NCBI RefSeq assembly: GCF_002844275.1
Contig: NZ_NXGX01000005.1
Location: forward strand, 248,001-312,000
Reading direction: 5' to 3'
Origin: Thalassospira lohafexi
GTDB lineage: Bacteria > Pseudomonadota > Alphaproteobacteria > Rhodospirillales > Thalassospiraceae
Length of the DNA: 64,000 bases
Below are positions 43,324-52,937 of the stretch, piece after piece. The notes under the pieces were generated by a model. It made no database searches, was not told where the DNA came from, and was given only the letters and a program-made list of their open reading frames with translations. Each line of letters begins with the position of its first letter. Within the stretch, counting starts at the first letter, position 1. The position numbers and the translations under genes were made by a program.

Positions 43324-43346
43324 CCGGCGAGGGCGTTCCTCGCCGG
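43324..43346 (-). promoter_or_regulatory. Intercistronic hairpin between atpE and the b' gene
   Basis: ccggcgagg (43324-43332) and cctcgccgg (43338-43346) form a perfect 9-bp stem with loop gcgtt. No U-run follows on the minus strand, so it is more likely an mRNA processing or stability element that raises atpE expression than a terminator. Confidence 0.6.
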
Positions 43347-43373
43347 GCCGAGTATTCGCTCAAAAGGCGCCGA

Positions 43374-43598
43374 TTATACGAAGAGAACGATCAGCGCAAC
43401 GACAAGTGCGAAAAGCGCAATAGCTTCGGTAACGGCAAAACCGATCCAGCCATAAAGTTCTACATCAGCTTTGGCAGCCGGGTTACGGCCAACAGTGGCA
43501 ATCAGGCTTGACCAGATGTTACCGACACCGATACCGGCACCAATCATACCAATAGCAGCCAGGCCAGCACCGATCATCTTTGCAGCATCGAGTTCCAT
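43374..43598 (-). CDS. atpE: ATP synthase F0 subunit c
   Basis: A 74-residue proteolipid with two helices joined by a polar loop containing RNPAAK. The second helix holds the proton-binding glutamate (GFAVTEAIALFALVVALIVLF). The GAGIGVGN glycine motif of helix 1 supports c-ring packing. It uses a carboxylate typical of proton, not sodium, coupling: no Q and ES sodium motif is seen. Confidence 0.97.
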   Translation of the reverse strand: MELDAAKMIGAGLAAIGMIGAGIGVGNIWSSLIATVGRNPAAKADVELYGWIGFAVTEAIALFALVVALIVLFV

Positions 43599-43658
43599 AA
43601 CTTCACCCTTTCGAATTTCTTAAAGGCAATCAGAAGAGATCACACCAAACCACACACA

Positions 43659-44381
43659 TCAGTGCATGTGGATTGCATCATGGAGATAGATGCAGGTGAG
43701 AATTGTGAACACATAAGCCTGAAGCGCAGCAATGCCGAACTCCAGAACAGTAATCCCCGTCAGAAGAGCAAACGGAAGCACGCCAAGAATGCCAATCAGG
43801 CCGACGAACCCACCGATAACCTTCAGCATGATGTGGCCAACTGTCATATTTGCAAACAGTCGGATCGCCAAGCTGAACGGACGAGAGAAATAGGAGATGA
43901 TTTCAATCGGGATCAAGATGATCGCGGTCGCAATCGGCGCGCCTTCCGGGAAGAACATCCGGAAGTAATGCGTACCATGACGCATAAAGCCGATGACCGT
44001 CACACCAATGAAAATCACCAGAGCCAGCGCGAAGTTAACCGCGATGTGGCTCGTAAAAGTAAAGCTGTGCGGGATCATGCCAAGCAGGTTCCCGAACATC
44101 ACAAACATGAAAAGCGTGAAAATGAACGGGAAATACTTACGTCCCGCACTTCCAACGTTGTCTTTGAGCATATTGGCGACGAATTCATACATCACCTCGG
44201 CAGCACCCTGCCAGCGTCCGGGAACCAATGCACCACGACGCATAGACATCGTCATGAAGCACGTTACCAGAACGGCTGCGATCACCATCCAAAGTGCGGA
44301 GTTGGTGAAGGAAACGTCAATACCGCCAACCGAAAGATCGGCCAATGGTTTGATTTCAAACTGCTCTAGCGGTCCAGCCAC
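43659..44381 (-). CDS. atpB: ATP synthase F0 subunit a
   Basis: A 240-residue stator subunit with five or six helices. The helix with the essential arginine reads YFSRPFSLAIRLFANMTVGHIML (the second R of LAIRLFANM), as in all a subunits. The protein provides the proton half-channels against the c-ring. It follows atpI and precedes atpE in the usual order. Confidence 0.97.
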   Translation of the reverse strand: MAGPLEQFEIKPLADLSVGGIDVSFTNSALWMVIAAVLVTCFMTMSMRRGALVPGRWQGAAEVMYEFVANMLKDNVGSAGRKYFPFIFTLFMFVMFGNLLGMIPHSFTFTSHIAVNFALALVIFIGVTVIGFMRHGTHYFRMFFPEGAPIATAIILIPIEIISYFSRPFSLAIRLFANMTVGHIMLKVIGGFVGLIGILGVLPFALLTGITVLEFGIAALQAYVFTILTCIYLHDAIHMH

Positions 44382-44415
44382 CGTAATCCTCGCTCAATAT
44401 TATAAGGTTTCGAGG

Positions 44416-44772
44416 TTAATCCTCGTCGCCCTGCTTGCTGCGCTCCCTCATCGCACGCCCAAGTCCGACAGCACTGTCGTATCCTTTGGCAACGCGATAA
44501 GCGTTTAAACCTCCAGCCCCTGCTCCGAGAAAGACAAACAGAACAATAAGCCAAGGCGTCGTATCAAGCACCCGATCCAGCGCCCAGCCAATCAGCAAAC
44601 CAACAAGAACCGCAGCGATCATTTCCGCCGAAATCCTCATGCCGATCGCCATCCCTTGGGATGGTTTACCAGTCGCCCGGTTCGGGCTGTGCTTTTCTTC
44701 GCGTTTGTGCGCGACTGCCGAAAGCTTCGTCTCAAGCTCTTCTAATGAAGCGCGATCTTTGTCATCGCTCAT
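44416..44772 (-). CDS. atpI: AtpI/F0 assembly-type protein
   Basis: A 118-residue protein with a charged N-terminus (SDDKDRASLEELETKLSAVAHKREEKHS) and two hydrophobic segments (MRISAEMIAAVLVGLLIGWALDRVL, PWLIVLFVFLGAGAGGLNAYRVAKG). The GLLIGWALDRVLDTTPW pattern fits AtpI/AtpR-type proteins that help c-ring assembly and Mg supply. The frame is open to 45045, but the ATG at 44772 gives the family start. It leads the F0 operon. Confidence 0.93.
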   Translation of the reverse strand: MSDDKDRASLEELETKLSAVAHKREEKHSPNRATGKPSQGMAIGMRISAEMIAAVLVGLLIGWALDRVLDTTPWLIVLFVFLGAGAGGLNAYRVAKGYDSAVGLGRAMRERSKQGDED

Positions 44773-45217
44773 TGTCGTGAACCCCGCTTTAGCAGCCTTG
44801 CAAACGTCGCAAGGAAATGCGCGGGCAACATACTTAGCACCCCATGGGCTGTCAAGCTGTAAAACCCCACCTGACAGGGCACTCAATAAGTCACCTAAGC
44901 ATATGAAAAATAAAGACTTATCCACCATAATGTGAAGGAAAACACATTTGACGTTAGGCGATAGTTGCAGACGATTATACTGCTCTGTCACGGGCAACAT
45001 CCGCTGCAACCGGCGGTTTTCCTTGTTTCTTACGCATTTAAGCACAGTGAGTGCCCAAGATCACAGTTAATCTTAATTTCAATCTATTCGGGCGTTTTCA
45101 ACCAAAGTGACCGATATTTCACCCGCCAAAGGCAATTTGAAACCAGACAGTGCAATTTTACCAATGCCGATTCACCGACAGCGCACACCGCGCCGGGGCG
45201 TCCGATGGATCAGTAAT
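44773..45217. other. Intergenic region between atpI and the methyltransferase gene
   Basis: About 445 bases with the atp promoter near its low-coordinate end. The rest shows no supported gene on either strand and no terminator that I could recognise for the methyltransferase gene that ends at 45218. Confidence 0.6.
44828..44855 (-). promoter_or_regulatory. Sigma-70-like promoter of the F0 operon
   Basis: On the minus strand TTGACA, a 17-base spacer and TATGTT, ending about 55 bases before the atpI ATG. The -35 is a perfect match, the -10 matches 4 of 6. Confidence 0.72.
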
Positions 45218-46567
45218 TTACAGCTTACGCACCGAAAGTGTTCTTTGCTGATCAGCCTGTTGCCATCCATTAGGAAGTGCGGCGAGCATCCAGTCGAACT
45301 TGTTAAACAAGGCCCAGACAGCGCCAAGGGTGTTTGCGGCAATCTGGTTCATGTCGATGGGTTGGCGATCCAGAATTTCATCACGCAGAACGGCAATAAG
45401 CTGTTCAACAGTTCTGGTCCCGTCAAACACAGAAAGCAGTTTTGCCAAATCAGGCCCGCCGGTCAGGTCAATTGCATTCCCGCTGCCATCTTCGATCAAA
45501 ACCGGCTGCCCCGAAAGCGCGATCAGATCGTCAAAAAACGTCTCGTTCGGCCGGACAAAGAAATAAGGCGCCAAATCTGCGTCGGGCAACACGCCACCGG
45601 CACCTTGTGCATCGTCTGCATCCTCAGCTTTGGCTTTGGTCAGATAAAACGCATGCAGCGGCATCGCCCCGCTAAACCGTTCACAGAAGGCCTGCTGATC
45701 GCGTAGTGGCTTGGTCGCCAATTCGCGCAACGTTCGTTGATCGCGCACAAGGTTTTCGATGGCGTAATGCGCCTTGCCTGTGCCGCCAAAACCAAAGAAC
45801 CCGGTAAAGGCCGCAACCTTCAATCCGGCCGAGGCGGCAAAGTCATACACCCCGTGAACGTCATAGGCACATTCCACAGGGTGAAGCAGCAAATCGACAA
45901 TTTCCGGATCGTTTTCAAGCAACCCTTTGATAAAGCCCGGACCGCCGCCCATTTTTAGCAACATGTTGTCTTCGGGAAGGTCGGCCAAGAGTGCTCTGGT
46001 CATGGACAATTGCGCCCCCAGATCCTTTTCGGGCAAAAGTGGTGCGACCATTTTGCGCCATTCTGTAACCGCCAGACGCCCATGTTCGCCGTAAACCATA
46101 ACCCCCATCACCCCATCGGGTTTCAGGACCATCGTCAAATCGCGCAGGCCTTCTTCGGGATCTTCAAGGTGATGGAGCACACCCGCACAATTGATGTAAT
46201 CAAATCCATCGGGTTTTGACGCGGCAAAGTCGGATATCGTCGCATTGACGTAGGTAACGTTTTCAAGCCCGCGTGCCTCGGCGCGCGCACGGGCAACCTT
46301 GGTACTGGCAAGCGACGGCTCAAGATAGGTCACCGTGCCCCCGGCGTCGCGCAGTTGCTCGGCAAGCCAGATCATGGCATCGCCGGTGCCGCCCCCTGCG
46401 ACAAGCGCCCGGAAGTTGTTATCGATCACTTTGCGCCCGGCAAAACCATAATGATTAATCCGTGACAAGCTATCCATCGGCGGCATGAGCAAACGGTCCT
46501 TTTCCTGCTGCGGGTCGCGCAGTGGATAGGGATACTGTTCATAGAGTTCACGCACTTTTTGGGACAT
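45218..46567 (-). CDS. SAM-dependent methyltransferase with extra C-terminal domain
   Basis: A 449-residue protein with a class I methyltransferase core (motif I RALVAGGGTGDAMIWLAEQL, then LEPSLASTKVARARAEARGL, DYINCAGVLHHLEDPEEGLRDL) and about 200 further residues of no recognised fold. The N-terminus SQKVRELYEQYPYPLRDP is typical of this family of large methyltransferases. The ATG at 46567 has GAAGGTGG 6 bases upstream; an ATG at 46585 lacks one. The substrate is unknown. It lies 65 bases after the smc stop. Confidence 0.88.
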   Translation of the reverse strand: MSQKVRELYEQYPYPLRDPQQEKDRLLMPPMDSLSRINHYGFAGRKVIDNNFRALVAGGGTGDAMIWLAEQLRDAGGTVTYLEPSLASTKVARARAEARGLENVTYVNATISDFAASKPDGFDYINCAGVLHHLEDPEEGLRDLTMVLKPDGVMGVMVYGEHGRLAVTEWRKMVAPLLPEKDLGAQLSMTRALLADLPEDNMLLKMGGGPGFIKGLLENDPEIVDLLLHPVECAYDVHGVYDFAASAGLKVAAFTGFFGFGGTGKAHYAIENLVRDQRTLRELATKPLRDQQAFCERFSGAMPLHAFYLTKAKAEDADDAQGAGGVLPDADLAPYFFVRPNETFFDDLIALSGQPVLIEDGSGNAIDLTGGPDLAKLLSVFDGTRTVEQLIAVLRDEILDRQPIDMNQIAANTLGAVWALFNKFDWMLAALPNGWQQADQQRTLSVRKL

Positions 46568-46632
46568 TGCCACCTTCACCTTCATTGAATTTCAAAGAGG
46601 TGTAACATTCCAAGCCACCATAGGAAAGTGAC

Positions 46633-49600
46633 CTAACCGGTGAAATCAAGTTCGGTTTGTTCTTTCTTGGAATAGACTTCTGCCTGATGCAGATCGACTG
46701 AAACCAGCGATGACACACCGCGTTCGGCCATGGTGACACCAAACAGGCGGTTCATGCGGGCCATGGTCATACGATGGTGGGTAATGACCAGGAAGCGCGT
46801 GTTGGCATGACGCCCAATCGCTTCAAGCAACTTACAGAACCGGTCAACGTTGGCGTCATCAAGCGGTGCGTCAACCTCATCAAGCACGCAAATCGGTGCC
46901 GGGTTGGTCAAAAACACCGCGAACAAAAGCGCCACCGCGGTCAAGGCCTGCTCCCCACCTGATAGCAACGACAGGTGCTGCAATTTCTTGCCCGGCGGGG
47001 ATGCCATGATTTCCAGCCCGGCTTCGAGCGGATCATCCGCATCGGTCAGCATCAGATGCGCGCCACCGCCGCCAAACAGGCGAACAAACAGCTGTTGGAA
47101 ATGTTTGTCGACTTCGTCAAAGGCGACTTTAAGCCGCGCACGTGCTTCGCGGTTAAGCTGATTGATGCCATTGCGTAATTTGTCAATCGCGGCGGTCAGG
47201 TCATCACGCTCAGACACCATGGTATCTTTTTGTTCTTGCATCTCGGCAAGTTCAACTTCAGCCCTGAGGTTGACCGCACCAAGATTTTCACGCTCACGCG
47301 ATTGGCGTTGCAGACGGGCGTCGATATCACCCTCGCCGGGGAGTTCCTTGGTCAGGTCAATTTCACCCAGCTCAACCAATTGGTCTGGCGTCGCATTGAT
47401 CCGTTCGCGAATGCGTTCGATCAAGTCGCGACGATGCTGTTCGGCCTGCTCCAGAAGGGCTTCACAACGTACGCGCCCTTCGCGGGCTTCGGCCAGTTTC
47501 TGTTCGGCTTCTTTCAGGTTGACGTCGGCTTCGCGCTGAGCATTTTCGGCACGCTGTAATGCGTCGGCCGCTTCCTTACGGGTTTGATCAGAAAGATCAA
47601 TCCGGTCAGACAGGATCGCGCGGCGTTCTTCGATCTCTTCGGGCTTGAGTTCAAGCTCCTCGATCTCCATCCGGGCTTCTTCCTGACGTTCGCGCAGTTC
47701 CGAAATCCGTTCCCCCGCACCGGACGCCCGTTCATTCCATGACGAAATTTCGTTTTCAACAAATTCAAGACGCTTCCGTCTGCCCGACATATCACGCAAC
47801 ATGCGATCAAGCTGACTTCTGGCTTCCATCTGATCGGCACGCGCATCGGCCAGATTGGCGCGTTTTTCGATCAGTTCGGCCTTGATTTCCATCAGCCCTT
47901 CGCTGCTTTCTTCTGGCAGAGCTGACAGCTCGTTGTATTCGGCGATGACTTCATCAAGGTCCAGTTTGGCGCGCTTTTCGGCTTCTTCTGCGTTTTGCAG
48001 ACGGCCTTCAATCGCGCTGGCATCGCGTTTTATGTTGGCGATTTCTTCGCGGGCACGCGACAGAGTACCTTCGGCCTCACGCACCGCACGATGGGTTTCC
48101 TGTTCGGCAGTACGGGCCGTTTCGATTTCTTCTTCGAGGCGTTCGACATTTTCGTTGGCGATTTCCGAACGCTCGCTTGCCGTTTCGACGATGGCCTCGG
48201 CTTCTTCAAGTTCGCCACGCAATTCTTCAAGGCGGTTACGCTGACGCAATCGAACAGCAGCCGGCAATTCTGCCCCCGCCAAAATACGATACCCATCCCA
48301 GCGCCAAAGCGCGCCTTCGCGCGAGACAAGCCGCTGCCCTGCCTTCAGGTTTTTGGCCAACCAATTGCCGGTTGCCTCGTCATCAACAACCCCGATCTGC
48401 CAAAGACGGCGGTTCAAAAGGGCCGGTGCTTCGACAAACTTGGCAAGGGCATCAACACCGTCGGGCAAGGCAGGATCATCCGTGGCCGGATCAATCACCG
48501 ACCAATGCATCGGCGCGTCATCGGCATCGGGCGCATCAAGGTCTTCGCCAAGGGCAGCCGCCATCGCGAGTTCAAGACCACTTTGCACCGAAATATCTTC
48601 GATCACGGCGCGGTGTTGCTGATCGGCGTTGCCTTTAAGCAGGCTTTCTAGGGCTTCTATTTCCGCCTGAAGGCGCGACTTTTTGCTTTCAGCATCACGC
48701 AGAGCATCCCGGGCGTCGTTTTCAGCCGTTTTCAGATTGTCTTCGCGGTCGCGCAATTCGGCCAAGCGCATTTCGGCTTCTTCGGTTGCCATTTTGCGCT
48801 GCTCACACAGCTCTTCGCACTCTTCAAGATGCATGCTTGCTTCTTCAAGGGCCTCGTCAAAATCTGCCTCGATGCGAATATCATCAAGTTTGGCAACGGC
48901 TTCGTCATGGCGCTCGGTCAGGCGATTGCGCCGTCCATTGAGTTCACCAAGACGTTGCTGAACCGATTTCAGGCGTGCTTCTTCGTCGGCAACCTTACTG
49001 GTCAGGACTTCGGCCTCGGCTTCAAGCTCTTCGACAAACAGCGCCTTTTCAGCAGCCGTTTCCTTGGCCATATCAAGCTCGTCATCCTCACCACCCTGCG
49101 CATCACGCAGTTCTTCGCCCTCGGCTTTCAACTTCTCAAGCGCGCCATGTGCATCGCTTGCCAGTTCGGCTTCGCGCGATAGATCGGCATCAATTTGCTG
49201 AATGCGCCCACGCAGCTGGCTCATCTGGGTTTCGATCTGCGCTTTGTCTTTATCCAGACCTTCACGCTCGATCAAAAGACGTTGCAAGGCGGCGGCCGCA
49301 TCGGCTTCTTTTTTGCGAAGGTCGGGCAGACTTGCGGCAATATGGGCCTGAACGGTGGTGGCTTCGGTGACTGACGATGTCAGGTCACGTACAGCACTTT
49401 CACCGGCCACCAGCACTTCACGGGCGTCTTCCTGACGTTTCTGCGCGTCCGTCCACCGGATATGAAACAGCAGTGCTTCGGTCTGGCGGATGCCGATGCT
49501 GAGCTTGCGATACCGTTCGGCTTGTCGCGCCTGTTTTTGCAAGGACGCAATTTGCCCATCGAGAGTCACAAGGACGTCTTCAAGACGTTCAAGGTTCTGT

Positions 49601-50166
49601 TCGGCATTTTTCAGTCGAAGTTCGGCTTCGTGGCGACGTGAATGCAGGCCGGTAATCCCGGCGGCTTCTTCCAAAATCAGGCGGCGCTGACTTGGTTTTG
49701 CACCAATCAGCGCACCAATTTTACCCTGGGAGACCATGGCCGTGGAACGCGCACCGGTCGCGGCATCGGCAAACAGCAATTGTACATCGCGCGCACGCAC
49801 ATCCTTGCCGTTTACGCGGTAATTTGACCCACCGCCGCGTTCGATCCGCCGGGTCACTTCGAGCATTTCGAAATCGTTGAACATGGCGGGTGCCTTGCGC
49901 TCGCTATTATCGAGCGTCACAGACACTTCGGCCACGTTGCGGGCAGGACGCGACGATGTCCCGCCAAAAATAACGTCGGACATGTCCGAGCCGCGCATTT
50001 GTTTGGCCGAGGTTTCCCCCATGACCCAACGCAGCGCTTCGACAAGATTGGATTTGCCACAGCCGTTCGGGCCGACAACACCTGTCAGCCCGTCTTCAAC
50101 CAGAAGATCTGTTGAATCGACGAAGGATTTGAACCCCGTCAGCCGTAACGATTTAAACTGGACCAA
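46633..50166 (-). CDS. smc: Chromosome segregation protein SMC
   Basis: An 1177-residue condensin ATPase. Walker A is GPNGCGKS (32-39); long coiled-coil arms rich in Glu, Arg, Ala and Leu run on both sides of a hinge (about residues 520-650, with HWSVIDPATDDPALPDGVD); the C-terminal head has LSGGEQALTAVALLFA and Walker B ICVLDEVDAPLDDANV. It compacts and segregates the chromosome with ScpA and ScpB, which are not here. The order dciA, dsbA-like, smc is a known alphaproteobacterial arrangement. Confidence 0.97.
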   Translation of the reverse strand: MVQFKSLRLTGFKSFVDSTDLLVEDGLTGVVGPNGCGKSNLVEALRWVMGETSAKQMRGSDMSDVIFGGTSSRPARNVAEVSVTLDNSERKAPAMFNDFEMLEVTRRIERGGGSNYRVNGKDVRARDVQLLFADAATGARSTAMVSQGKIGALIGAKPSQRRLILEEAAGITGLHSRRHEAELRLKNAEQNLERLEDVLVTLDGQIASLQKQARQAERYRKLSIGIRQTEALLFHIRWTDAQKRQEDAREVLVAGESAVRDLTSSVTEATTVQAHIAASLPDLRKKEADAAAALQRLLIEREGLDKDKAQIETQMSQLRGRIQQIDADLSREAELASDAHGALEKLKAEGEELRDAQGGEDDELDMAKETAAEKALFVEELEAEAEVLTSKVADEEARLKSVQQRLGELNGRRNRLTERHDEAVAKLDDIRIEADFDEALEEASMHLEECEELCEQRKMATEEAEMRLAELRDREDNLKTAENDARDALRDAESKKSRLQAEIEALESLLKGNADQQHRAVIEDISVQSGLELAMAAALGEDLDAPDADDAPMHWSVIDPATDDPALPDGVDALAKFVEAPALLNRRLWQIGVVDDEATGNWLAKNLKAGQRLVSREGALWRWDGYRILAGAELPAAVRLRQRNRLEELRGELEEAEAIVETASERSEIANENVERLEEEIETARTAEQETHRAVREAEGTLSRAREEIANIKRDASAIEGRLQNAEEAEKRAKLDLDEVIAEYNELSALPEESSEGLMEIKAELIEKRANLADARADQMEARSQLDRMLRDMSGRRKRLEFVENEISSWNERASGAGERISELRERQEEARMEIEELELKPEEIEERRAILSDRIDLSDQTRKEAADALQRAENAQREADVNLKEAEQKLAEAREGRVRCEALLEQAEQHRRDLIERIRERINATPDQLVELGEIDLTKELPGEGDIDARLQRQSRERENLGAVNLRAEVELAEMQEQKDTMVSERDDLTAAIDKLRNGINQLNREARARLKVAFDEVDKHFQQLFVRLFGGGGAHLMLTDADDPLEAGLEIMASPPGKKLQHLSLLSGGEQALTAVALLFAVFLTNPAPICVLDEVDAPLDDANVDRFCKLLEAIGRHANTRFLVITHHRMTMARMNRLFGVTMAERGVSSLVSVDLHQAEVYSKKEQTELDFTG

Positions 50167-50242
50167 TCATGTCCCCCGGTCCGCACCTTTTGCCCCTGTC
50201 GCCGGACACCGTCCCAGACGGTACCCGGCAGATCTTATTTTG

Positions 50243-50839
50243 TCAGTCGATAAGGTCTTCGACTTTGTCGATAAAGAATTCAGCTTCACGTGCACCAGCA
50301 ATGGTTTCACCATCAATGATAAAGCTTGGCGTGGATGAAACGCTGTATTCCTGCTCACCCCTCATGCGCGATGCAACAATCGCGTCAATCATGGCTTCGT
50401 CGGCCAGACACGCATCAACCGCATCACCGTTCATGCCGCCAAACCGCACAACCTGTTTGATGCCCTCAATCGGGTCTTCCGAACGGGCCCAGGTCATCTG
50501 CGATTTAAACAGCATGCTCAAAACACCGAAATAACGGTCATCACCGGCACACTGCGCAACGGCTGCCGCGCGAAGGGCGATACCATCAAGCGGATAATCA
50601 CGGAAAATCATTTTCGCCTTGCCGGTATCAATCAGCTTTTCCTTGATTTCAGGCAGGACTTCATTGTGGAACGCAGCACAGTGCGGACAGGTCAAAGAAG
50701 CATATTCAATAATCGTCACTGGCGCATCGGCATCGCCCAGAACATGTTCTTTCCATTCTGCTGCCTGTGACGGTTGTGCGCTAACAACGCCGAGCGCCAA
50801 CAAAAACGCGCCAGCAAAAAACTTAACTGCCTTTAGCAA
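50243..50839 (-). CDS. DsbA-family thiol:disulfide oxidoreductase
   Basis: A 198-residue periplasmic protein with a signal peptide (MLKAVKFFAGAFLLALGVVSAQPSQA, cleavage before AEWKE), active site CPHC (TCPHCAAFHNEVLP), the helical insertion, and the cis-proline loop SSTPSFIIDG. It starts with TTG, with a perfect GGAGG 5 bases upstream. It lies between dciA and smc on the same strand and could be reoxidised by the DsbB at the left end of the window. The BdbD/DsbA_2-like form is common in alphaproteobacteria. Confidence 0.95.
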   Translation of the reverse strand: MLKAVKFFAGAFLLALGVVSAQPSQAAEWKEHVLGDADAPVTIIEYASLTCPHCAAFHNEVLPEIKEKLIDTGKAKMIFRDYPLDGIALRAAAVAQCAGDDRYFGVLSMLFKSQMTWARSEDPIEGIKQVVRFGGMNGDAVDACLADEAMIDAIVASRMRGEQEYSVSSTPSFIIDGETIAGAREAEFFIDKVEDLID

Positions 50840-51072
50840 GGAAACCTCCGTTAAAACAAAGTTTTGTGATTACAAGCCTGTTGCAGCGCGGGAGTCAACA
50901 CGCGCGCCAAAACAGCTATCGCACCAACGAGTCGCCAAGCTGCCGGGAAAATGCGGCAACTCCGTGATCGTACATTCCAATAAAATGATTCGATATCTTC
51001 CGACGGGCCCAATGCCCATCGCGTGTCAAAACAGATCGCCTGTTTGGGACGGATCGTCCTGTTTGTGCAAGG

Positions 51073-51696
51073 TTATTTTTTGCCATCCTTGGGCCGAAGA
51101 CCGCCGGTTGCCCCGGCGATATGACGCCCAAGCCGGGTCAGGACTTCGCGCAAATGCGGATCTTCGATTTTGGCGATGTTGATTTCACTGGCCTTGGCAA
51201 TATTGCCTTCGGGAACCGATGTCGGCGTGTGAACCGTGCGCTCAGGGCGCGATATATCGCCTTGCATCATTTTGATCCGTTCAACAGCACGATACCCGAA
51301 ATAGGTATTCACCCGATCAATGATCTGGGGCATGCGATGCTGAAGTTCGATCGCGACCGGACCACTGACCCGAATGACCAATGTGCCGCCACCGGCATTT
51401 TCGCCGCGTGGCTGGATATATTTGACCGGCATCGTGAATTTTTCCAAATCACGTCCGACGATTTCAGCCCAGTGCAGGATAATTTCAGTTTGGAAAAAAC
51501 CGCGCTTACGCACCAACGGACGTGTTAGGTTGCCGACAAGCGGCGCAACATTGCGAAGGCCATTGCGCCGTTCGGAACTGCCCATTGGGGTGATATTCTG
51601 TCTCTTTTTGACGGCGTTTTTTGCCGCCAAGTCGCCCGACACCTGATCCGCTGCGGACCCTGCATTCGTATCGGTGATATCTTTTTTCTTGCTCAC
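51073..51696 (-). CDS. dciA: DciA-like protein (DUF721)
   Basis: A 207-residue protein with a central DUF721 domain (AEIVGRDLEKFTMPVKYIQPRG, GGTLVIRVSGPVAIELQHRMPQIIDRVNTYFGYRAVERIKMMQ). DciA proteins load the replicative helicase in bacteria without DnaC. The N-terminal 50 residues are basic and probably disordered. It is divergent from mutY across 69 bases, and the DsbA-like gene follows it. Confidence 0.88.
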   Translation of the reverse strand: MSKKKDITDTNAGSAADQVSGDLAAKNAVKKRQNITPMGSSERRNGLRNVAPLVGNLTRPLVRKRGFFQTEIILHWAEIVGRDLEKFTMPVKYIQPRGENAGGGTLVIRVSGPVAIELQHRMPQIIDRVNTYFGYRAVERIKMMQGDISRPERTVHTPTSVPEGNIAKASEINIAKIEDPHLREVLTRLGRHIAGATGGLRPKDGKK

Positions 51697-51765
51697 GCCC
51701 GCTTCTTTCGTAGGGTCAGATCAAAATTACCCGTCATTCAACCCGCAACATAACACGGGAACGCC

Positions 51766-52839
51766 GTGCATTTCACCAATCAGGAAATACATCGCCTCAA
51801 CCGCAGCATGCTTGAATGGTATGATCGCCATCATCGCACCCTGCCGTGGCGATCAGAGCCGGGCGATTTGCCCAATCCATATCATGTATGGCTCAGCGAA
51901 ATTATGCTGCAACAAACCACCGTGCAAACGGTGGGTCCATATTTTCATGCGTTTTTGCAGCGCTGGCCGACTGTCAAAGACCTTGCCCGTGCTGAACTTG
52001 ATGATGTTCTGCATGGTTGGCAAGGGCTTGGCTACTATGCCCGGGCGCGCAATCTGCATAAGTGCGCCAAAGTTGTCGCAGACGAACATGATGGCATCTT
52101 CCCCGATACCGAGGAAGGCTTGCTCAAATTGCCCGGTATTGGCCCCTATACCGCCTGCGCGGTTGCCGCCATTGCCTTTAACCGTCATGCGAGTCCGGTC
52201 GATGGCAATATCGAACGGGTGATTTCGCGGTTGTTCGCGCTTGAAACGCCGCTCCCCGATGTAAAGCCGGAAATTAAGGAAAAATCATCAGCCCTGACAC
52301 CGTCAGACCGACCGGGCGATTATGCTCAGGCGTTGATGGATTTGGGCGCGACCATCTGCACCCCGCGCAATCCGGCCTGTGGCATCTGCCCATGGCAGGC
52401 CGATTGCGAAGGCCGCAAATCAGGCATCGCCCCCGACCTTCCCAAAAAACGTAAAAAAGCAGCCAAACCAACGCGGGTTGGCTATGCATTCTGGATACGC
52501 CGCGAAGATGACGGTCGCATTCTGGTCCGGCGCCGCCCGGAAAAAGGATTGCTGGGGGGGCTTTATGAGGTTCCGGGCAGTGACTGGCGCGCCATTGAGA
52601 CACCCGACGACGTCATGCTGTCCGAAGCGCCGATAACGGCAAAATGGTCAGAACTTGAAGGTACTGTCGGGCATACCTTTACCCATTTTCACCTGAACGT
52701 CAGCGTTCTGGCCACGACCCTGCCCGCTGATCAGGCTGACCAGATGGACGGCAGTTGGACAACCATTGACGGGTTGGCCGATTTTGCCCTGCCGACCGTG
52801 ATGAAAAAAATTGTCCGACATGCTCTGACGTATCGTTAG
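51766..52839 (+). CDS. mutY: A/G-specific adenine glycosylase
   Basis: A 357-residue base-excision enzyme removing adenine opposite 8-oxoguanine. It has SEIMLQQTTVQTV with the catalytic Glu, the helix-hairpin-helix LLKLPGIGPYTACAVAAIAF, the catalytic Asp in SPVDGNIERV, the iron-sulfur cluster C-x6-C-x2-C-x5-C (CTPRNPACGICPWQADC), and a C-terminal NUDIX-like 8-oxoG recognition domain with GHTFTHFHL. It starts with GTG at 51766 after GGGAACG. All key residues are intact. Confidence 0.96.
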   Translation: MHFTNQEIHRLNRSMLEWYDRHHRTLPWRSEPGDLPNPYHVWLSEIMLQQTTVQTVGPYFHAFLQRWPTVKDLARAELDDVLHGWQGLGYYARARNLHKCAKVVADEHDGIFPDTEEGLLKLPGIGPYTACAVAAIAFNRHASPVDGNIERVISRLFALETPLPDVKPEIKEKSSALTPSDRPGDYAQALMDLGATICTPRNPACGICPWQADCEGRKSGIAPDLPKKRKKAAKPTRVGYAFWIRREDDGRILVRRRPEKGLLGGLYEVPGSDWRAIETPDDVMLSEAPITAKWSELEGTVGHTFTHFHLNVSVLATTLPADQADQMDGSWTTIDGLADFALPTVMKKIVRHALTYR

Positions 52840-52879
52840 AGCCCCCAGTCAAGACGACATGTCTTTGAGGTAACCAAAA

Positions 52880-52917
52880 CAAAGGCCCGTGATTAAAACC
52901 ACGGGCCTTTGTCATTT
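52880..52917. terminator. Terminator after mutY, probably bidirectional
   Basis: caaaggcccgtg (52881-52892) pairs with cacgggcctttg (52901-52912) perfectly, followed by tcatttt on the plus strand and by tttgtttt on the minus strand, where the small gene at 52938 ends. Confidence 0.85.
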
Positions 52918-52937
52918 TGTAAACTCGCTCGGCGCGA

